Source: a virus
Reading direction: 5' to 3' (one strand)
DNA: 64,000 nucleotides
IMG/VR virus record: IMGVR_UViG_3300042563_003307
Location: 62,001-126,000 of that record
This document shows positions 21,275 through 29,125 of the stretch, in pieces; position 1 is the stretch's first letter, and each line of letters opens with the position of its first letter. The notes beneath the pieces are model-generated. The model saw only the letters and a list, made by a program, of their open reading frames with translations. It was not told the origin of the DNA and ran no database searches. The translations under genes and the position numbers were made by a program.

Positions 21275-21312
21275 AATCAAAAAAGGACCAATCATTTCTG
21301 AAAGGTCCTTTT
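21275..21312 (-). terminator. intrinsic terminator
   Basis: Minus-strand hairpin AAAAGGACC/GGTCCTTTT followed by T residues, after the 46-aa gene and before tRNA-Cys. Some read-through would be needed to express tRNA-Cys. Confidence 0.8.
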
Positions 21313-21335
21313 GAATATTTGTATGTTAATAGAGT

Positions 21336-21476
21336 TTAACTCATATTAACTAATTTTGTTTCAAAAGAACCATAATGCTTCCAATCCCCATTATTTCTAT
21401 AAGAGGCACATATCGGGCTACCTGTCGTAAGGACTGGTTGTTCCATAAAAATGATATGTTGTTGAATTGCTTGCAT
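21336..21476 (-). CDS. hypothetical protein, 46 aa
   Basis: Begins MQAIQQHIIFMEQPVLTTGS. A TATATAAT box lies 60-70 bases upstream (21538-21548) and a terminator lies just downstream, so it may be a single-gene unit. No recognised domain. Confidence 0.55.
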   Translation of the reverse strand: MQAIQQHIIFMEQPVLTTGSPICASYRNNGDWKHYGSFETKLVNMS

Positions 21477-21588
21477 TGTAATTGTTTTATTTGTTCTAAT
21501 CTATATATAAGATTTAATTTTCTTATGTATATTATAGTATTATATATCTTTTTGTTTCATGAAATTCAATGTAAATTCCATTTATTTT

Positions 21589-21948
21589 TTATTTATTTTT
21601 AGATGATTGGTTTTCAATTGAAAGGGCTTTGATATGTTTACAATCTCCTCTTCGGAAGCTCGATGCGGGACAATTACAACTCCAAACCCCTCTCTGAAAC
21701 TTGACCAAATATTCTGACTTTCCGTTTGATGATGGTACCTTAAATTCTAGGTCCACCTGTGGTTCAGCCTTCAATTGGGTTGGAACTATTGGTTTCTCAA
21801 TAATTATACTGTCATCGAACTCTACATCATCTCTAGTTGTTCCCTCATCTACAGGAATCCAACCCGGACATATATAGGTACCAAACATGGTTCTCATAAT
21901 TCCAAAGTCTTTAAAGACCCGGTCTCTAGGTATTTTATATTTAGCCAT
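21589..21948 (-). CDS. SWIM-type zinc-finger protein, 119 aa
   Basis: The C-terminal part has VWSCNCPASSFRRGDCKHIKAL, the CxCx(n)CxH pattern of SWIM zinc fingers, used for DNA or protein binding. The N-terminal part is a short basic/aromatic segment (FKDFGIMRTMFGTYICPGW). The start overlaps the upstream stop by one base. Confidence 0.8.
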   Translation of the reverse strand: MAKYKIPRDRVFKDFGIMRTMFGTYICPGWIPVDEGTTRDDVEFDDSIIIEKPIVPTQLKAEPQVDLEFKVPSSNGKSEYLVKFQRGVWSCNCPASSFRRGDCKHIKALSIENQSSKNK

Positions 21949-22172
21949 TATCTTTCTAGGATTACGAATTCACCGAATGCATTATCAAATGCTTGTAAGA
22001 GATTCTCATAGTCTCCGCTCATCATTTCGTTTATGAGTGCTTCACCTCTATCTTTCCATCCTAACTGGGTTGCAAATCGTTTAGCGTAAGCCATAAGAGC
22101 AAATGCATTTCCATCAGGACCTGTAAGGTCTATAATAATCGGGGTGGTTTTGACTTGTTTACTTCGTATCAT
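21948..22172 (-). CDS. conserved phage protein, 74 aa
   Basis: Contains IIIDLTGPDGNAFALMAYAK, a segment seen widely in small proteins of T4-type and other phages. Otherwise helical and acidic. First gene after the cassette at 22192-22233. Function unknown. Confidence 0.7.
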   Translation of the reverse strand: MIRSKQVKTTPIIIDLTGPDGNAFALMAYAKRFATQLGWKDRGEALINEMMSGDYENLLQAFDNAFGEFVILER

Positions 22173-22191
22173 AATTGATGTTTTAATTATA

Positions 22192-22233
22192 ATGTAAATA
22201 TAAACAAAAAACTCCAGACCCGAAAGTCTGGAG
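22192..22233 (-). promoter_or_regulatory. promoter with superimposed terminator
   Basis: -7 TATATTTACAT at 22192-22202, -33 TTTCGG at 22220-22225. Stem CTCCAGAC/GTCTGGAG around it, then TTTTTTG. Confidence 0.78.
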
Positions 22234-22257
22234 TGTTAAAATTTTGTTAAAGTTTAA

Positions 22258-22425
22258 TTACTTTACAGTGTCTACTTTTGTAGTGTCTACTGATACGGTG
22301 TCTACTTTTACTGAATCAACTTGTACTGTTGTTGAATCTGTTCCGGTAGTTGTAGTTTCTACTTGCTTACAAGATGTAGCTACTAGTGTTGCCATAAATG
22401 CAATCGCTAAAAATACTTTTTTCAT
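22258..22425 (-). CDS. small lipoprotein with TDSV-type repeats, 55 aa
   Basis: Signal peptide and lipobox (MKKVFLAIAFMATLVATSC), then a low-complexity tail made of (V/T)D(S/T)V(K/S)V units. Only the antisense frame is long here, but the minus-strand gene has a clear start, lipobox and stop. The host surface layer or periplasm is the likely location. Confidence 0.7.
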   Translation of the reverse strand: MKKVFLAIAFMATLVATSCKQVETTTTGTDSTTVQVDSVKVDTVSVDTTKVDTVK

Positions 22426-22488
22426 TTTGGTTTAGTTTAATGTTATTTAATTTAAAAGTTATATGATTTAAAACCTTTTTGTTTCAAA

Positions 22489-22668
22489 TTATTCTCTTTT
22501 CTTTTTATCAATAACTGACCATACTATTCCGATAAGAGTTGCAACTGCACCGATTCCAGTGTTAAGTGTTACTTCTGTTAAAACTCCTGAAGTTACAAGG
22601 TAACCTCCTACGAATGTTAAAATGTGTCTAACAAATCCTAATGTTTTGTCTAATGATTCTTGTGTCAT
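22489..22668 (-). CDS. putative holin, 59 aa
   Basis: Starts MTQESLDKTLGFVRHILTFV, then GGYLVTSGVL, a second hydrophobic segment TGIGAVATLIGIVWSVID and a basic tail DKKKRE. Two membrane segments, a short loop and a charged end match small phage holins of Bacteroidota phages. No endolysin gene is seen next to it. Confidence 0.65.
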   Translation of the reverse strand: MTQESLDKTLGFVRHILTFVGGYLVTSGVLTEVTLNTGIGAVATLIGIVWSVIDKKKRE

Positions 22669-22670
22669 AA

Positions 22671-23213
22671 TTATAAATCTATTTTTTGTTTAGAGCCATC
22701 TGTCATACTATAAGTAATATGCAGCGGTTTTAGTGAATGTTCTCCTGAATTTAGTATCTTTAAATATTCAGAACCTTTACCTGGTTTTAAGTAGGCAACA
22801 GTCATGTGGGGCATATAATCTGGGTAGTCCGTAGTGTGCGGAAGTTCACTAAGTGATTTATTTGCATTATGAAGATTATCACCTTCCATGTCAAATTTTA
22901 GGACATCAAATTTATCATTTTCAAAAAGAGAAAGATTGTAGGCTTTGCACTCTCCGAGTTTAATCCCTTTTAATTTGTCTGCAACCTGATCAACAGTTAC
23001 TTCAGGGTGAAGTCCGTATAATAAAGTACAGTGTGGTTCATTTTCAAGACCGTAACTTTCATCAGCTTCTACTGTGAAAATATCTTCAGGTCTTATTGAT
23101 TGATGTAGAGTTGCCATTGCTGGAAAGTCAAAATATAACATTGCACAATTAAAATCATGTGTTGTTTTTATTTTTTCATTTAAGAACTCTTCGAATAGTT
23201 TAATTCTTTTCAT
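22671..23213 (-). CDS. 2H phosphoesterase with capsid-targeting-like N-terminus
   Basis: Start at 23211-23213 gives MKRIKLFEEFLNE, shared with its neighbours; the longer reading is rejected. The catalytic pairs are HCTLLYG (about residue 61) and HMTVAYL (about 134), the two HxT motifs of 2H phosphoesterases. This superfamily includes 2',5'-RNA ligase-like enzymes, and phage Acb1 that degrades cyclic-oligonucleotide signals. The N-terminus ends in LNE, a T4 gp21-type (L/I)xE cleavage site, which predicts packaging in the head. The start overlaps the upstream stop by 14 bases. Confidence 0.82.
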   Translation of the reverse strand: MKRIKLFEEFLNEKIKTTHDFNCAMLYFDFPAMATLHQSIRPEDIFTVEADESYGLENEPHCTLLYGLHPEVTVDQVADKLKGIKLGECKAYNLSLFENDKFDVLKFDMEGDNLHNANKSLSELPHTTDYPDYMPHMTVAYLKPGKGSEYLKILNSGEHSLKPLHITYSMTDGSKQKIDL

Positions 23214-23718
23214 TATTTTCTTTTTTATTAATTTCATCCATTTTTTTCATAGCCCAATCAACTCCTTCATCTCCACCCCAAATCAACCATGCAACATATC
23301 CATTGTCTTTCCACGGTTCTGATTTATGTTCTGGTGCTATTTTCGAGTTCTTTCTATGTCGATTAAATTGTGCCATTCGGGAAACTACATCTTGCGAAAG
23401 TTTTTCTCCTTTTGCCAACTGATTTGCGCGTTGCCATCCGACTGGAGTACCTGCAGTTACTTCATCACGTCCATATTGGTCTCTCCAATCCAGGGCCTTC
23501 TTTGCATTCTCCTTTGCGGCAGCAGGATAGTCATTGTAAGTATCTTCTGATTCTAAAACAACAGATTCTTGCGCGTCCTCCCAGTCCTCTTCATCGGGAT
23601 AATCTTTATCACCTGGCTTTGCAGGTTTTTCGCCGCGCTTTCTTTTAGCCCATATATTGTCCCAAAGACCCTTCTTTTTTTCGTCTAGGAACTCTTCAAA
23701 TAATTTTACTTTTTTCAT
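23200..23718 (-). CDS. CTS-tagged protein of unknown function, 172 aa
   Basis: Begins MKKVKLFEEFLDE, the same capsid-targeting-like tag. Then KGLWDNIWAKRKRGEKPAKP, a basic segment common in phage proteins. Residues 60-165 form a domain with YPAAAKENAKKALDWRDQYG, LSQDVVSRMAQFNRHR and GYVAWLIWGGDEGVDWA, a module known from many phage structural or internal proteins without assigned role. Overlaps the ATP-grasp gene by four bases. Confidence 0.72.
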   Translation of the reverse strand: MKKVKLFEEFLDEKKKGLWDNIWAKRKRGEKPAKPGDKDYPDEEDWEDAQESVVLESEDTYNDYPAAAKENAKKALDWRDQYGRDEVTAGTPVGWQRANQLAKGEKLSQDVVSRMAQFNRHRKNSKIAPEHKSEPWKDNGYVAWLIWGGDEGVDWAMKKMDEINKKENNEKN

Positions 23719-24659
23719 TCTACTTCAAATCTTTTTGGGTCAAAGTCCAGGGTTTTCTTAATCATATAGTCACTCAATTTCTCGAGCTCGGTGTTAGCCG
23801 CTGGATTTACATCACGACCGTAAAAATCATTAAATAATTGTCTGTATGCCTGAACTGTAGAATCAAATGGTACTCCCGGCTGACTGTTACTTTCAATTAT
23901 ATATAGTTTTCCAGATTTATCTTCCATAATATCAAAACAGATATATGGCAAGTCTGAGAATATTTTACCGAATTTTTCAACTAGGTCATTAAATTTCTGT
24001 GGTATTTTGGTAACGTCCTTTTTAATGTATTTAAACATCATTTGTTCGTCTCCTTTTCCTTCTCCAGATTTTGCTTTAGCATTCAATGGGTTTCTTTCCA
24101 TCCAGAAAAATGGTTTACCCTTAAATGTAATCAATCTGTGTTCGGCTGCTTTGTCAATATATTCTGAATAAACATCCAACTTCGAATGGTCTGCATCGTC
24201 CCATGATTTCTGGTCCTTAAAGATTTGAATACCAAGTCCTGAGTGTCCTTCTGCTGGTTTTCCAATTAATGGGAATCCAATTTTTAGGGCATCTTTTTCA
24301 TTATGCGCAGTTTTTGGGATGTTTTCATCACCATCAACCAACTTATGAAATTCTGCCTTGGAACCAGATTGTTTGATATGTTCTGGTAGGTTATAGACAT
24401 TTTCTTTTTTAATTAACCCTTCATCTAGGAGCTTTTGAGTTACTTTAGAATTGTATGTAAGGATTGGGTATTCTGAATTGATGTTAATGTCTTTGTAATT
24501 ATCAAGTGTTACCTGTACAAAGAAATTATCTCCGGCGAAGTCTTTATAAGACCACCATCTATGCCCACTATCAGGATTAATAGCCAAATAGATTTTATGC
24601 AAATCGGAATTGTCTTCCTTCTCTGCAATAAACTGTTCAAATAATTTAATTCTTTTCAT
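23715..24659 (-). CDS. CTS-tagged ATP-grasp (RimK-like) ligase
   Basis: 314 aa starting MKRIKLFEQFIAE; FIAE is the same ending as the capsid-targeting peptide of T4 internal proteins. ATP-grasp features: IGFPLIGKPAEGHSGLGIQIF (lysine and glycine-rich loop, about 128-148), SEYIDKAAEHRLITFKG, and CFDIMEDKSGKLYIIESNSQ (metal-binding E and N near the end). The family joins a carboxylate to an amine using ATP. Substrate unknown. Co-transcribed with two other tagged proteins. Confidence 0.82.
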   Translation of the reverse strand: MKRIKLFEQFIAEKEDNSDLHKIYLAINPDSGHRWWSYKDFAGDNFFVQVTLDNYKDININSEYPILTYNSKVTQKLLDEGLIKKENVYNLPEHIKQSGSKAEFHKLVDGDENIPKTAHNEKDALKIGFPLIGKPAEGHSGLGIQIFKDQKSWDDADHSKLDVYSEYIDKAAEHRLITFKGKPFFWMERNPLNAKAKSGEGKGDEQMMFKYIKKDVTKIPQKFNDLVEKFGKIFSDLPYICFDIMEDKSGKLYIIESNSQPGVPFDSTVQAYRQLFNDFYGRDVNPAANTELEKLSDYMIKKTLDFDPKRFEVE

Positions 24660-24671
24660 GTATTATATATC

Positions 24672-25127
24672 TTATAAATACGAAGACGAAAGTTCTTTAA
24701 GTTGTTTTAATATAGTAGGGTCTTCAATCTTATGAATCACCTTCATTCCGTCTTGTTGTCGACGGATTCCAATTGCAGTTGTTCCAGAATTAAATTTAAT
24801 TGTATGCAGTTTTGCGACCTTAGGGTCCATTTCAAAAATGCAACCCGCAAATTGGTCCTCTTGAGTTTGTAATGGGACTGAAACCCAATAAACCCGATGT
24901 GAATTCATAATCTTATCATGTTGGCTCTTTGGAAATGAAAACGAATCGTAATAGATTAAGGGTGCATTTGTTTTTACCTCAATGTTATATCCATCAATTA
25001 TCATATCTTTATCCGAATCAAAAACGTTTAGGGATTCCTCGACCTGATGTCCGGAATCCCTAAAGTGTTTTGCAACTATCTTTTCTCCTAGCATTCCTAG
25101 AAGTACTCTTTTGTAATCAACTGCCAT
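24672..25127 (-). CDS. PD-(D/E)XK nuclease-like protein, 151 aa
   Basis: GEKIVAKHFRDSG (helix with E), SDKDMIIDGYNIEVKTNAP (D ... EVK) form the nuclease core in residues 14-56. A second half with strands and FKFNSGTTAIGIRRQQDG follows. Restriction-enzyme-like fold is likely; DNA or RNA target is unknown. It starts one base after the RNA ligase stop. Confidence 0.72.
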   Translation of the reverse strand: MAVDYKRVLLGMLGEKIVAKHFRDSGHQVEESLNVFDSDKDMIIDGYNIEVKTNAPLIYYDSFSFPKSQHDKIMNSHRVYWVSVPLQTQEDQFAGCIFEMDPKVAKLHTIKFNSGTTAIGIRRQQDGMKVIHKIEDPTILKQLKELSSSYL

Positions 25128-25128
25128 A

Positions 25129-26253
25129 TCAGTGAGAATCTCCTACGTTATTCTTTTCACCATAAATCAAGTAGTCTGGATTAATTACTTTCGCAACTTT
25201 TTGTCTTTCACCAGTAATGTGCTTGATTACAATTCCTTCATGTGGGACTTTAGTACCGTCGATGAAGTTACCGAAAACCAAACCATCTTGTACCTCTTGA
25301 TTCCATAATCCTTCATAAAGAACTGTAACATGAGAGAGTTCTAGAACTTCCTCAACAATGTATTCTGTTAATTCAGGGTCCATATACTTTCCATCAATTG
25401 TTAAATCAAATGCAGCAAATCTAGTATCTTTTAAACCATATTCATAGTTCTTTTGAATTCCTGCACCATAGATTTCACCATACAAAACAAAACCAGAACC
25501 AATTTCTTCGACTGATTTTCTTTTTACAGCTCTCCAAAGTTTTTCTTTGATACCATATTCTTCGGCAGTTGTTCTCCAAACGTCAGTTGAATAAAATCCT
25601 TGAGAATCAGATCCTTTCTCACAATTATGAGAACCATAAATGTACTCGTAGTTAACCCATTCGTCAGCAATTCTTAAGAATTTTCTTACTCTGTCCCAAA
25701 GGGTCAATTTAGATTTCTTTACAATACCATAACGTGCATTTGTTCCGTGCAATTTTCTGGTGATTTGAACCTCATCCGCTTCAGTAAATAATCCAGCCAC
25801 ATTTTTCAAGTTTGGAAACTTGTAGTAGATATGGAAGTTTTGGTTATCTCTCCATTTGATTTTTCTACCAGATGCTAATTGGATTTGTTTAACTGGTGGC
25901 TCATATTTAGTGATACCTAACTCTTCCATTAAATCCTTTCCTTCTACAATAGATTTTGCTCTAATATATGTAACTGGAATGATTAAACATTCTGAATAGA
26001 CTCCACGCAATTTTACAGTTCGGACTCTTGTACCTTTTCTTAGGTAGTTTGCAACTCCCATTTTTTCAGAAAGGGCTTCAGGTATTACTGCATCTGTTGT
26101 TGCAATTACTGTTAGGGAACCTTCTCTAAATTCACCTTTCTTTGTGATGGCATTCCATCCACCTGCGATAACTAATTCGATGTTATCTGCTCCTTCGATT
26201 GCTCGAACTTCATTTATTTTTGCTACGTAGCAAACTGAATTTTGATTTTCCAT
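25129..26253 (-). CDS. RNA ligase, Rnl5/DraRnl-like, with N-terminal OB domain
   Basis: 374 aa. The N-terminal 110 residues form an OB-like domain (IEGADNIELVIAGGWNAI). The nucleotidyltransferase core follows: motif I QITRKLHGTNAR (about 163-174), motif IIIa/IV VLYGEIYG (about 257), EGIVIKHI and VAKVINPDY near the end. This order (OB first) is that of Deinococcus-type RNA ligases that seal nicks with 3'-OH and 5'-phosphate. It sits with a P-loop kinase, a repair pair. Confidence 0.85.
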   Translation of the reverse strand: MENQNSVCYVAKINEVRAIEGADNIELVIAGGWNAITKKGEFREGSLTVIATTDAVIPEALSEKMGVANYLRKGTRVRTVKLRGVYSECLIIPVTYIRAKSIVEGKDLMEELGITKYEPPVKQIQLASGRKIKWRDNQNFHIYYKFPNLKNVAGLFTEADEVQITRKLHGTNARYGIVKKSKLTLWDRVRKFLRIADEWVNYEYIYGSHNCEKGSDSQGFYSTDVWRTTAEEYGIKEKLWRAVKRKSVEEIGSGFVLYGEIYGAGIQKNYEYGLKDTRFAAFDLTIDGKYMDPELTEYIVEEVLELSHVTVLYEGLWNQEVQDGLVFGNFIDGTKVPHEGIVIKHITGERQKVAKVINPDYLIYGEKNNVGDSH

Positions 26254-26636
26254 TATATTAATTCATATTTGGTTAATGTGTCTCTTCTCTCTTCTTTGTT
26301 AATTCCTATCAAATAGTTCTTAACGTTTTTAACGATTAACTTACTATAAAATGTTCCAATGTATGCTAATGTTACCTTCTTTTTTTCTGACGGTCTTGTT
26401 TTTAAATCTATTTTAACATTTTTAACATCACTAATTGCGGATAGTATTTGATTTTTATAGCCAGAATTACCATCGATTAAATTAATAACTCTATTTGTTA
26501 AAATACCATTAACAACTACCCGGATTTGATGGGGTTTATTACCTTTAAGATATGTGATTTGATACTCATCATATCCAAGGTGTTTAAACCCTTCATCCGT
26601 CTTTTCGTATTTGGCAACTTTAAAAATGTTTTCCAT
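26253..26636 (-). CDS. hypothetical protein, 127 aa
   Basis: Basic protein between the ligase and the kinase, joined to the ligase start by a one-base overlap. Strand-rich with KPHQIRVVVNGILTNRVINL. It may be an RNA-binding partner, but no domain is recognised. Confidence 0.65.
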   Translation of the reverse strand: MENIFKVAKYEKTDEGFKHLGYDEYQITYLKGNKPHQIRVVVNGILTNRVINLIDGNSGYKNQILSAISDVKNVKIDLKTRPSEKKKVTLAYIGTFYSKLIVKNVKNYLIGINKEERRDTLTKYELI

Positions 26637-26639
26637 CCT

Positions 26640-27023
26640 TTATAGTTTTACTTCAAATCTTTGTTTCATTTTTTCTAATGTTTCTTGCGGAACATTGTGC
26701 TCATTTACCCCTCCATGTCGGTTTTCTACGATTAAGGAGTATACTCTATAGTCATATTTTTCAGCCAAATCATAGTAGGCTTGCATTTCCCATTCTTGGG
26801 TAAATGTGTTTGCTACTGCTATTTTAAGTTCCATTTGCATAAACTCTTCACATCGGATTCTACACCATTCATGCGCATCTTTTAATTTAGTTGCATTAAA
26901 TTCATAAGTACCATTACTCATAAAATACTGGTCTGCTTCTAAACGATAACAATTTAATGATTCTGCCAGCGTAGATTTTCCAGCTCCTGGTAGTCCTCTT
27001 AATAAAAATAGTTCTTTACTCAT
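26640..27023 (-). CDS. P-loop kinase (AAA_33/PNKP-kinase-like)
   Basis: The start at 27021-27023 (MSKELFLLRGLPGAGKSTLA) overlaps the upstream stop as ATGAGTAA and is preferred to the reading from 27047. Walker A is GLPGAGKST; later ANTFTQEWEM and VYSLIVENRHGGVNEHNV match the lid and substrate region of polynucleotide kinase-type enzymes. Likely 5'-end kinase acting with the ligase. About 127 aa, kinase domain only. Confidence 0.8.
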   Translation of the reverse strand: MSKELFLLRGLPGAGKSTLAESLNCYRLEADQYFMSNGTYEFNATKLKDAHEWCRIRCEEFMQMELKIAVANTFTQEWEMQAYYDLAEKYDYRVYSLIVENRHGGVNEHNVPQETLEKMKQRFEVKL

Positions 27024-27165
27024 ACCATTGTGATTTTTGTAGTTCATAATATTCCTCTTCAGTCATTGGCCTTTCATTGTAAATTGCTTCTGCGACCAAG
27101 AATCCAAATAGGAAAGCCATTAAAGCAATTATCAAAATTACTGCATTTGTATCTTTGTCTCCCAT
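27016..27165 (-). CDS. small membrane protein, 49 aa
   Basis: MGDKDTNAVILIIALMAFLF with one transmembrane segment, then an acidic tail ERPMTEEEYYELQKSQW. Fits tightly between neighbours. Function unknown. Confidence 0.6.
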   Translation of the reverse strand: MGDKDTNAVILIIALMAFLFGFLVAEAIYNERPMTEEEYYELQKSQWYE

Positions 27166-27166
27166 C

Positions 27167-27475
27167 TTATTTGTTGATTTGAGATTCTACTTCTTGAATA
27201 AAATCTGATGCTGATACTTTACCTCCAACATTAAATTTCATCAATTCATTTTCAGTGTATTCTCTTGAACCGGTCTTCCAGTCATATATTGTAAAAATAT
27301 CACCTTCAAAATCTACAACCCATTCAACTTGAACTTTATTATCTCCACTTGGCTCATTGTATGTAGGTTCTCCTAGTGCCTCTAGTAATTGACTATAAGT
27401 TGCAACAATATAACCTTGAAGTGATGTTCCTGATTCGTCTGCGTCTTCGATTGAAAGTACCTTAAAATTTTTCAT
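27167..27475 (-). CDS. conserved phage protein, 102 aa
   Basis: First gene behind the promoter at 27500-27534. Contains VEWVVDFEGDIFTIYDWK, a pattern present in many small phage proteins of unknown role. Acidic and soluble. Confidence 0.7.
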   Translation of the reverse strand: MKNFKVLSIEDADESGTSLQGYIVATYSQLLEALGEPTYNEPSGDNKVQVEWVVDFEGDIFTIYDWKTGSREYTENELMKFNVGGKVSASDFIQEVESQINK

Positions 27476-27499
27476 AGTGTTTCTTTGTTAAAATTAGAT

Positions 27500-27534
27500 A
27501 TGTAAATATAATCAATAGTTTAGAATCCTGAAAA
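27500..27534 (-). promoter_or_regulatory. promoter of the RNA-repair operon
   Basis: -33 TTTTCAG, -7 TATATTTACAT, 20-base spacer. Dyad TTTAGA/TCTAAA around the -33 box. Confidence 0.78.
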
Positions 27535-27554
27535 TCTAAAATGTTAATTTTTTG

Positions 27555-28118
27555 TTAAAGTTTTTGTCTTCGAAAGCTTAAACTTAATCGAGGTTCTACA
27601 TCATTTTTTTCTTTTGGAATTCCATGTAAATATATGTCTTGCATACCAGGACCCATAAATAACATAGAATTATGTTTTAGTACAACCTCGTATCCAATGT
27701 TGGTAAATCTATTAATCAATCTCATTTTACGATTAGAATTGCCGAGTGTAAGTGTCGCAACAATCATTGGTTGTTCTAGGTCTGGCATTTTGTCGGTATG
27801 ATCCCTAAAAGAACAATTTCCACTATTATAATAATTAAGAGTGCATGTATTAAAATAATCAGCGTTAACAGGTAACTTCTCCTCTAATTCTTTTTTAATT
27901 CTTAAAACAGTTTCAGAGTAGTTTTTTCGACCATACTTTTTGCCAAATAGTGTGTATGTAATACCCTTATCGGTCATTCTACACATTTTTCTACCACCTC
28001 GACCGGGTTTATCAAAACTGGCTTCTACTTTAACACTATCAAAAAGATTTGGATAATTATCAATGTCCAATATATCTTCAATTAAATAGATGTTGTCAAT
28101 TAGTTTTATTGCTTTCAT
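27555..28118 (-). CDS. AlkB-like 2-oxoglutarate/Fe(II) dioxygenase
   Basis: 187 aa. The iron site is the HxD in SFRDHTDKMPD (about 110) with the distal histidine in IYLHGIPKE; the 2-oxoglutarate-binding arginine is in PRLSLSFRRQKL at the end. The family removes alkyl groups from nucleic acids. It is first behind the cassette at 28134-28177. Confidence 0.82.
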   Translation of the reverse strand: MKAIKLIDNIYLIEDILDIDNYPNLFDSVKVEASFDKPGRGGRKMCRMTDKGITYTLFGKKYGRKNYSETVLRIKKELEEKLPVNADYFNTCTLNYYNSGNCSFRDHTDKMPDLEQPMIVATLTLGNSNRKMRLINRFTNIGYEVVLKHNSMLFMGPGMQDIYLHGIPKEKNDVEPRLSLSFRRQKL

Positions 28119-28133
28119 TTAATTAAATTTAAT

Positions 28134-28177
28134 ATGTAAATATAAACAAAAAACCTGACACGGTAAAATGTCAGGTT
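28134..28177 (-). promoter_or_regulatory. promoter with superimposed terminator
   Basis: -7 TATATTTACAT at 28134-28144, -33 TTTTACC near 28162-28168; 9-bp stem AACCTGACA/TGTCAGGTT, near-identical to the cassette at 7105. Confidence 0.8.
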
Positions 28178-28204
28178 AATTATTTTCAAAAAGTTATTAA
28201 CAAT

Positions 28205-28417
28205 TTAACAAACTTCATGTTTTTTAATTTTATGTTGTTTTTTATAGCTCTCTATAAAACTGCCACCAACTCCAATCTCATCGATAATATAATTATTCGG
28301 AATCATTGGTTTCCTGGCATTCAGATTTATAATTTTATCCGGGTTTTGTTCATTCTCAAACACAATCATGTATTTTGTTTTTGAACTGCTAGATTTTCTA
28401 TAGACAACAACAACCAT
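28205..28417 (-). CDS. hypothetical protein, 70 aa
   Basis: Basic small protein; first residues VVVVYRKSSSSKTKYMIVFE look like a strand pair. It shares a one-base junction with the sigma factor gene and could be its partner, but no family is recognised. Confidence 0.6.
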   Translation of the reverse strand: MVVVVYRKSSSSKTKYMIVFENEQNPDKIINLNARKPMIPNNYIIDEIGVGGSFIESYKKQHKIKKHEVC

Positions 28418-29031
28418 TACGACATCATATTTTCTTCGATGATTGCTTTACCTCTACGAATACGGTTTTTAATAGTTTGTAGCGGTAAGTCATGTTTTTC
28501 TGCGATTTCTTCGTACTTCATCTCATTAATCAAACGATCAATTACAATTTCACGGTACATTCCTTTCAGGTTTTCAATTTCAGTAAGAGCACGACCATAC
28601 TTTGCCATAAGTTCGTCATCTTCCTCAAGGAAATCCTGTTCGGTTTTCATTACGTAATCTTCAATAGCACCATTTAATCCTTTTGAGCCACTTACAAATT
28701 CACCATTCTCACTTACTTCAACACCGTAATCAGATAGGGCATCCAGGGAGGATTGTTTGTTTCTATTATTGATATGTCCTAATGCATCATTGAATGCAAT
28801 TCGGTACAACCATGTAGTGATCTGGTATTGTGGGTCATATTGATCAATTTTAGTCCACAATTTTGTTAAAGTGTTTACGGCAATATCTTCAGCCATTTCG
28901 CGATCTTTTACTATTTTATTAATATAAGTCGTAAGTCCTGGTTTTACTTTGTAAAAAAGTGCAGTAAAGTCTGCTTCAGAACGGGTTGATAAAAAATTCT
29001 CTGTTAATTCTCTGTAAGATTTAGATGCCAT
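28417..29031 (-). CDS. ECF-like RNA polymerase sigma factor
   Basis: 204 aa. Region 2 is VKDREMAEDIAVNTLTKLW ... YQITTWLYRIAFNDALGHIN (residues 42-90), and region 4 is YREIVIDRLINEMKYEEIAE with a helix-turn-helix to RIRRGKAIIEENM. A 60-residue acidic linker joins them. It has its own promoter (29056-29089). A second sigma factor (gp55-like) lies at 61485, so this one may serve middle genes or recruit the late system; the target promoters are not shown. Confidence 0.85.
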   Translation of the reverse strand: MASKSYRELTENFLSTRSEADFTALFYKVKPGLTTYINKIVKDREMAEDIAVNTLTKLWTKIDQYDPQYQITTWLYRIAFNDALGHINNRNKQSSLDALSDYGVEVSENGEFVSGSKGLNGAIEDYVMKTEQDFLEEDDELMAKYGRALTEIENLKGMYREIVIDRLINEMKYEEIAEKHDLPLQTIKNRIRRGKAIIEENMMS

Positions 29032-29055
29032 ATTTGTTTTTGTTTTTTAATTATA

Positions 29056-29089
29056 ATGTAAATATAATACAATTTTTTGAATAGGGAAA
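29056..29089 (-). promoter_or_regulatory. promoter of the ECF-like sigma gene
   Basis: -33 GTTTCCC, -7 TATATTTACAT, 20-base spacer, TTAAC pair upstream. Confidence 0.75.
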
Positions 29090-29125
29090 CACTAGAGTGT
29101 TAAAATTTTGTTAAAGTTATTAACA

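Noticed and set aside
24661-24671. TATATAAT box directly before the ATP-grasp gene
   Set aside because: It lies only two bases from the start codon; transcription from it would begin at or inside the gene, unlike the 16-40 base distance at structural genes.
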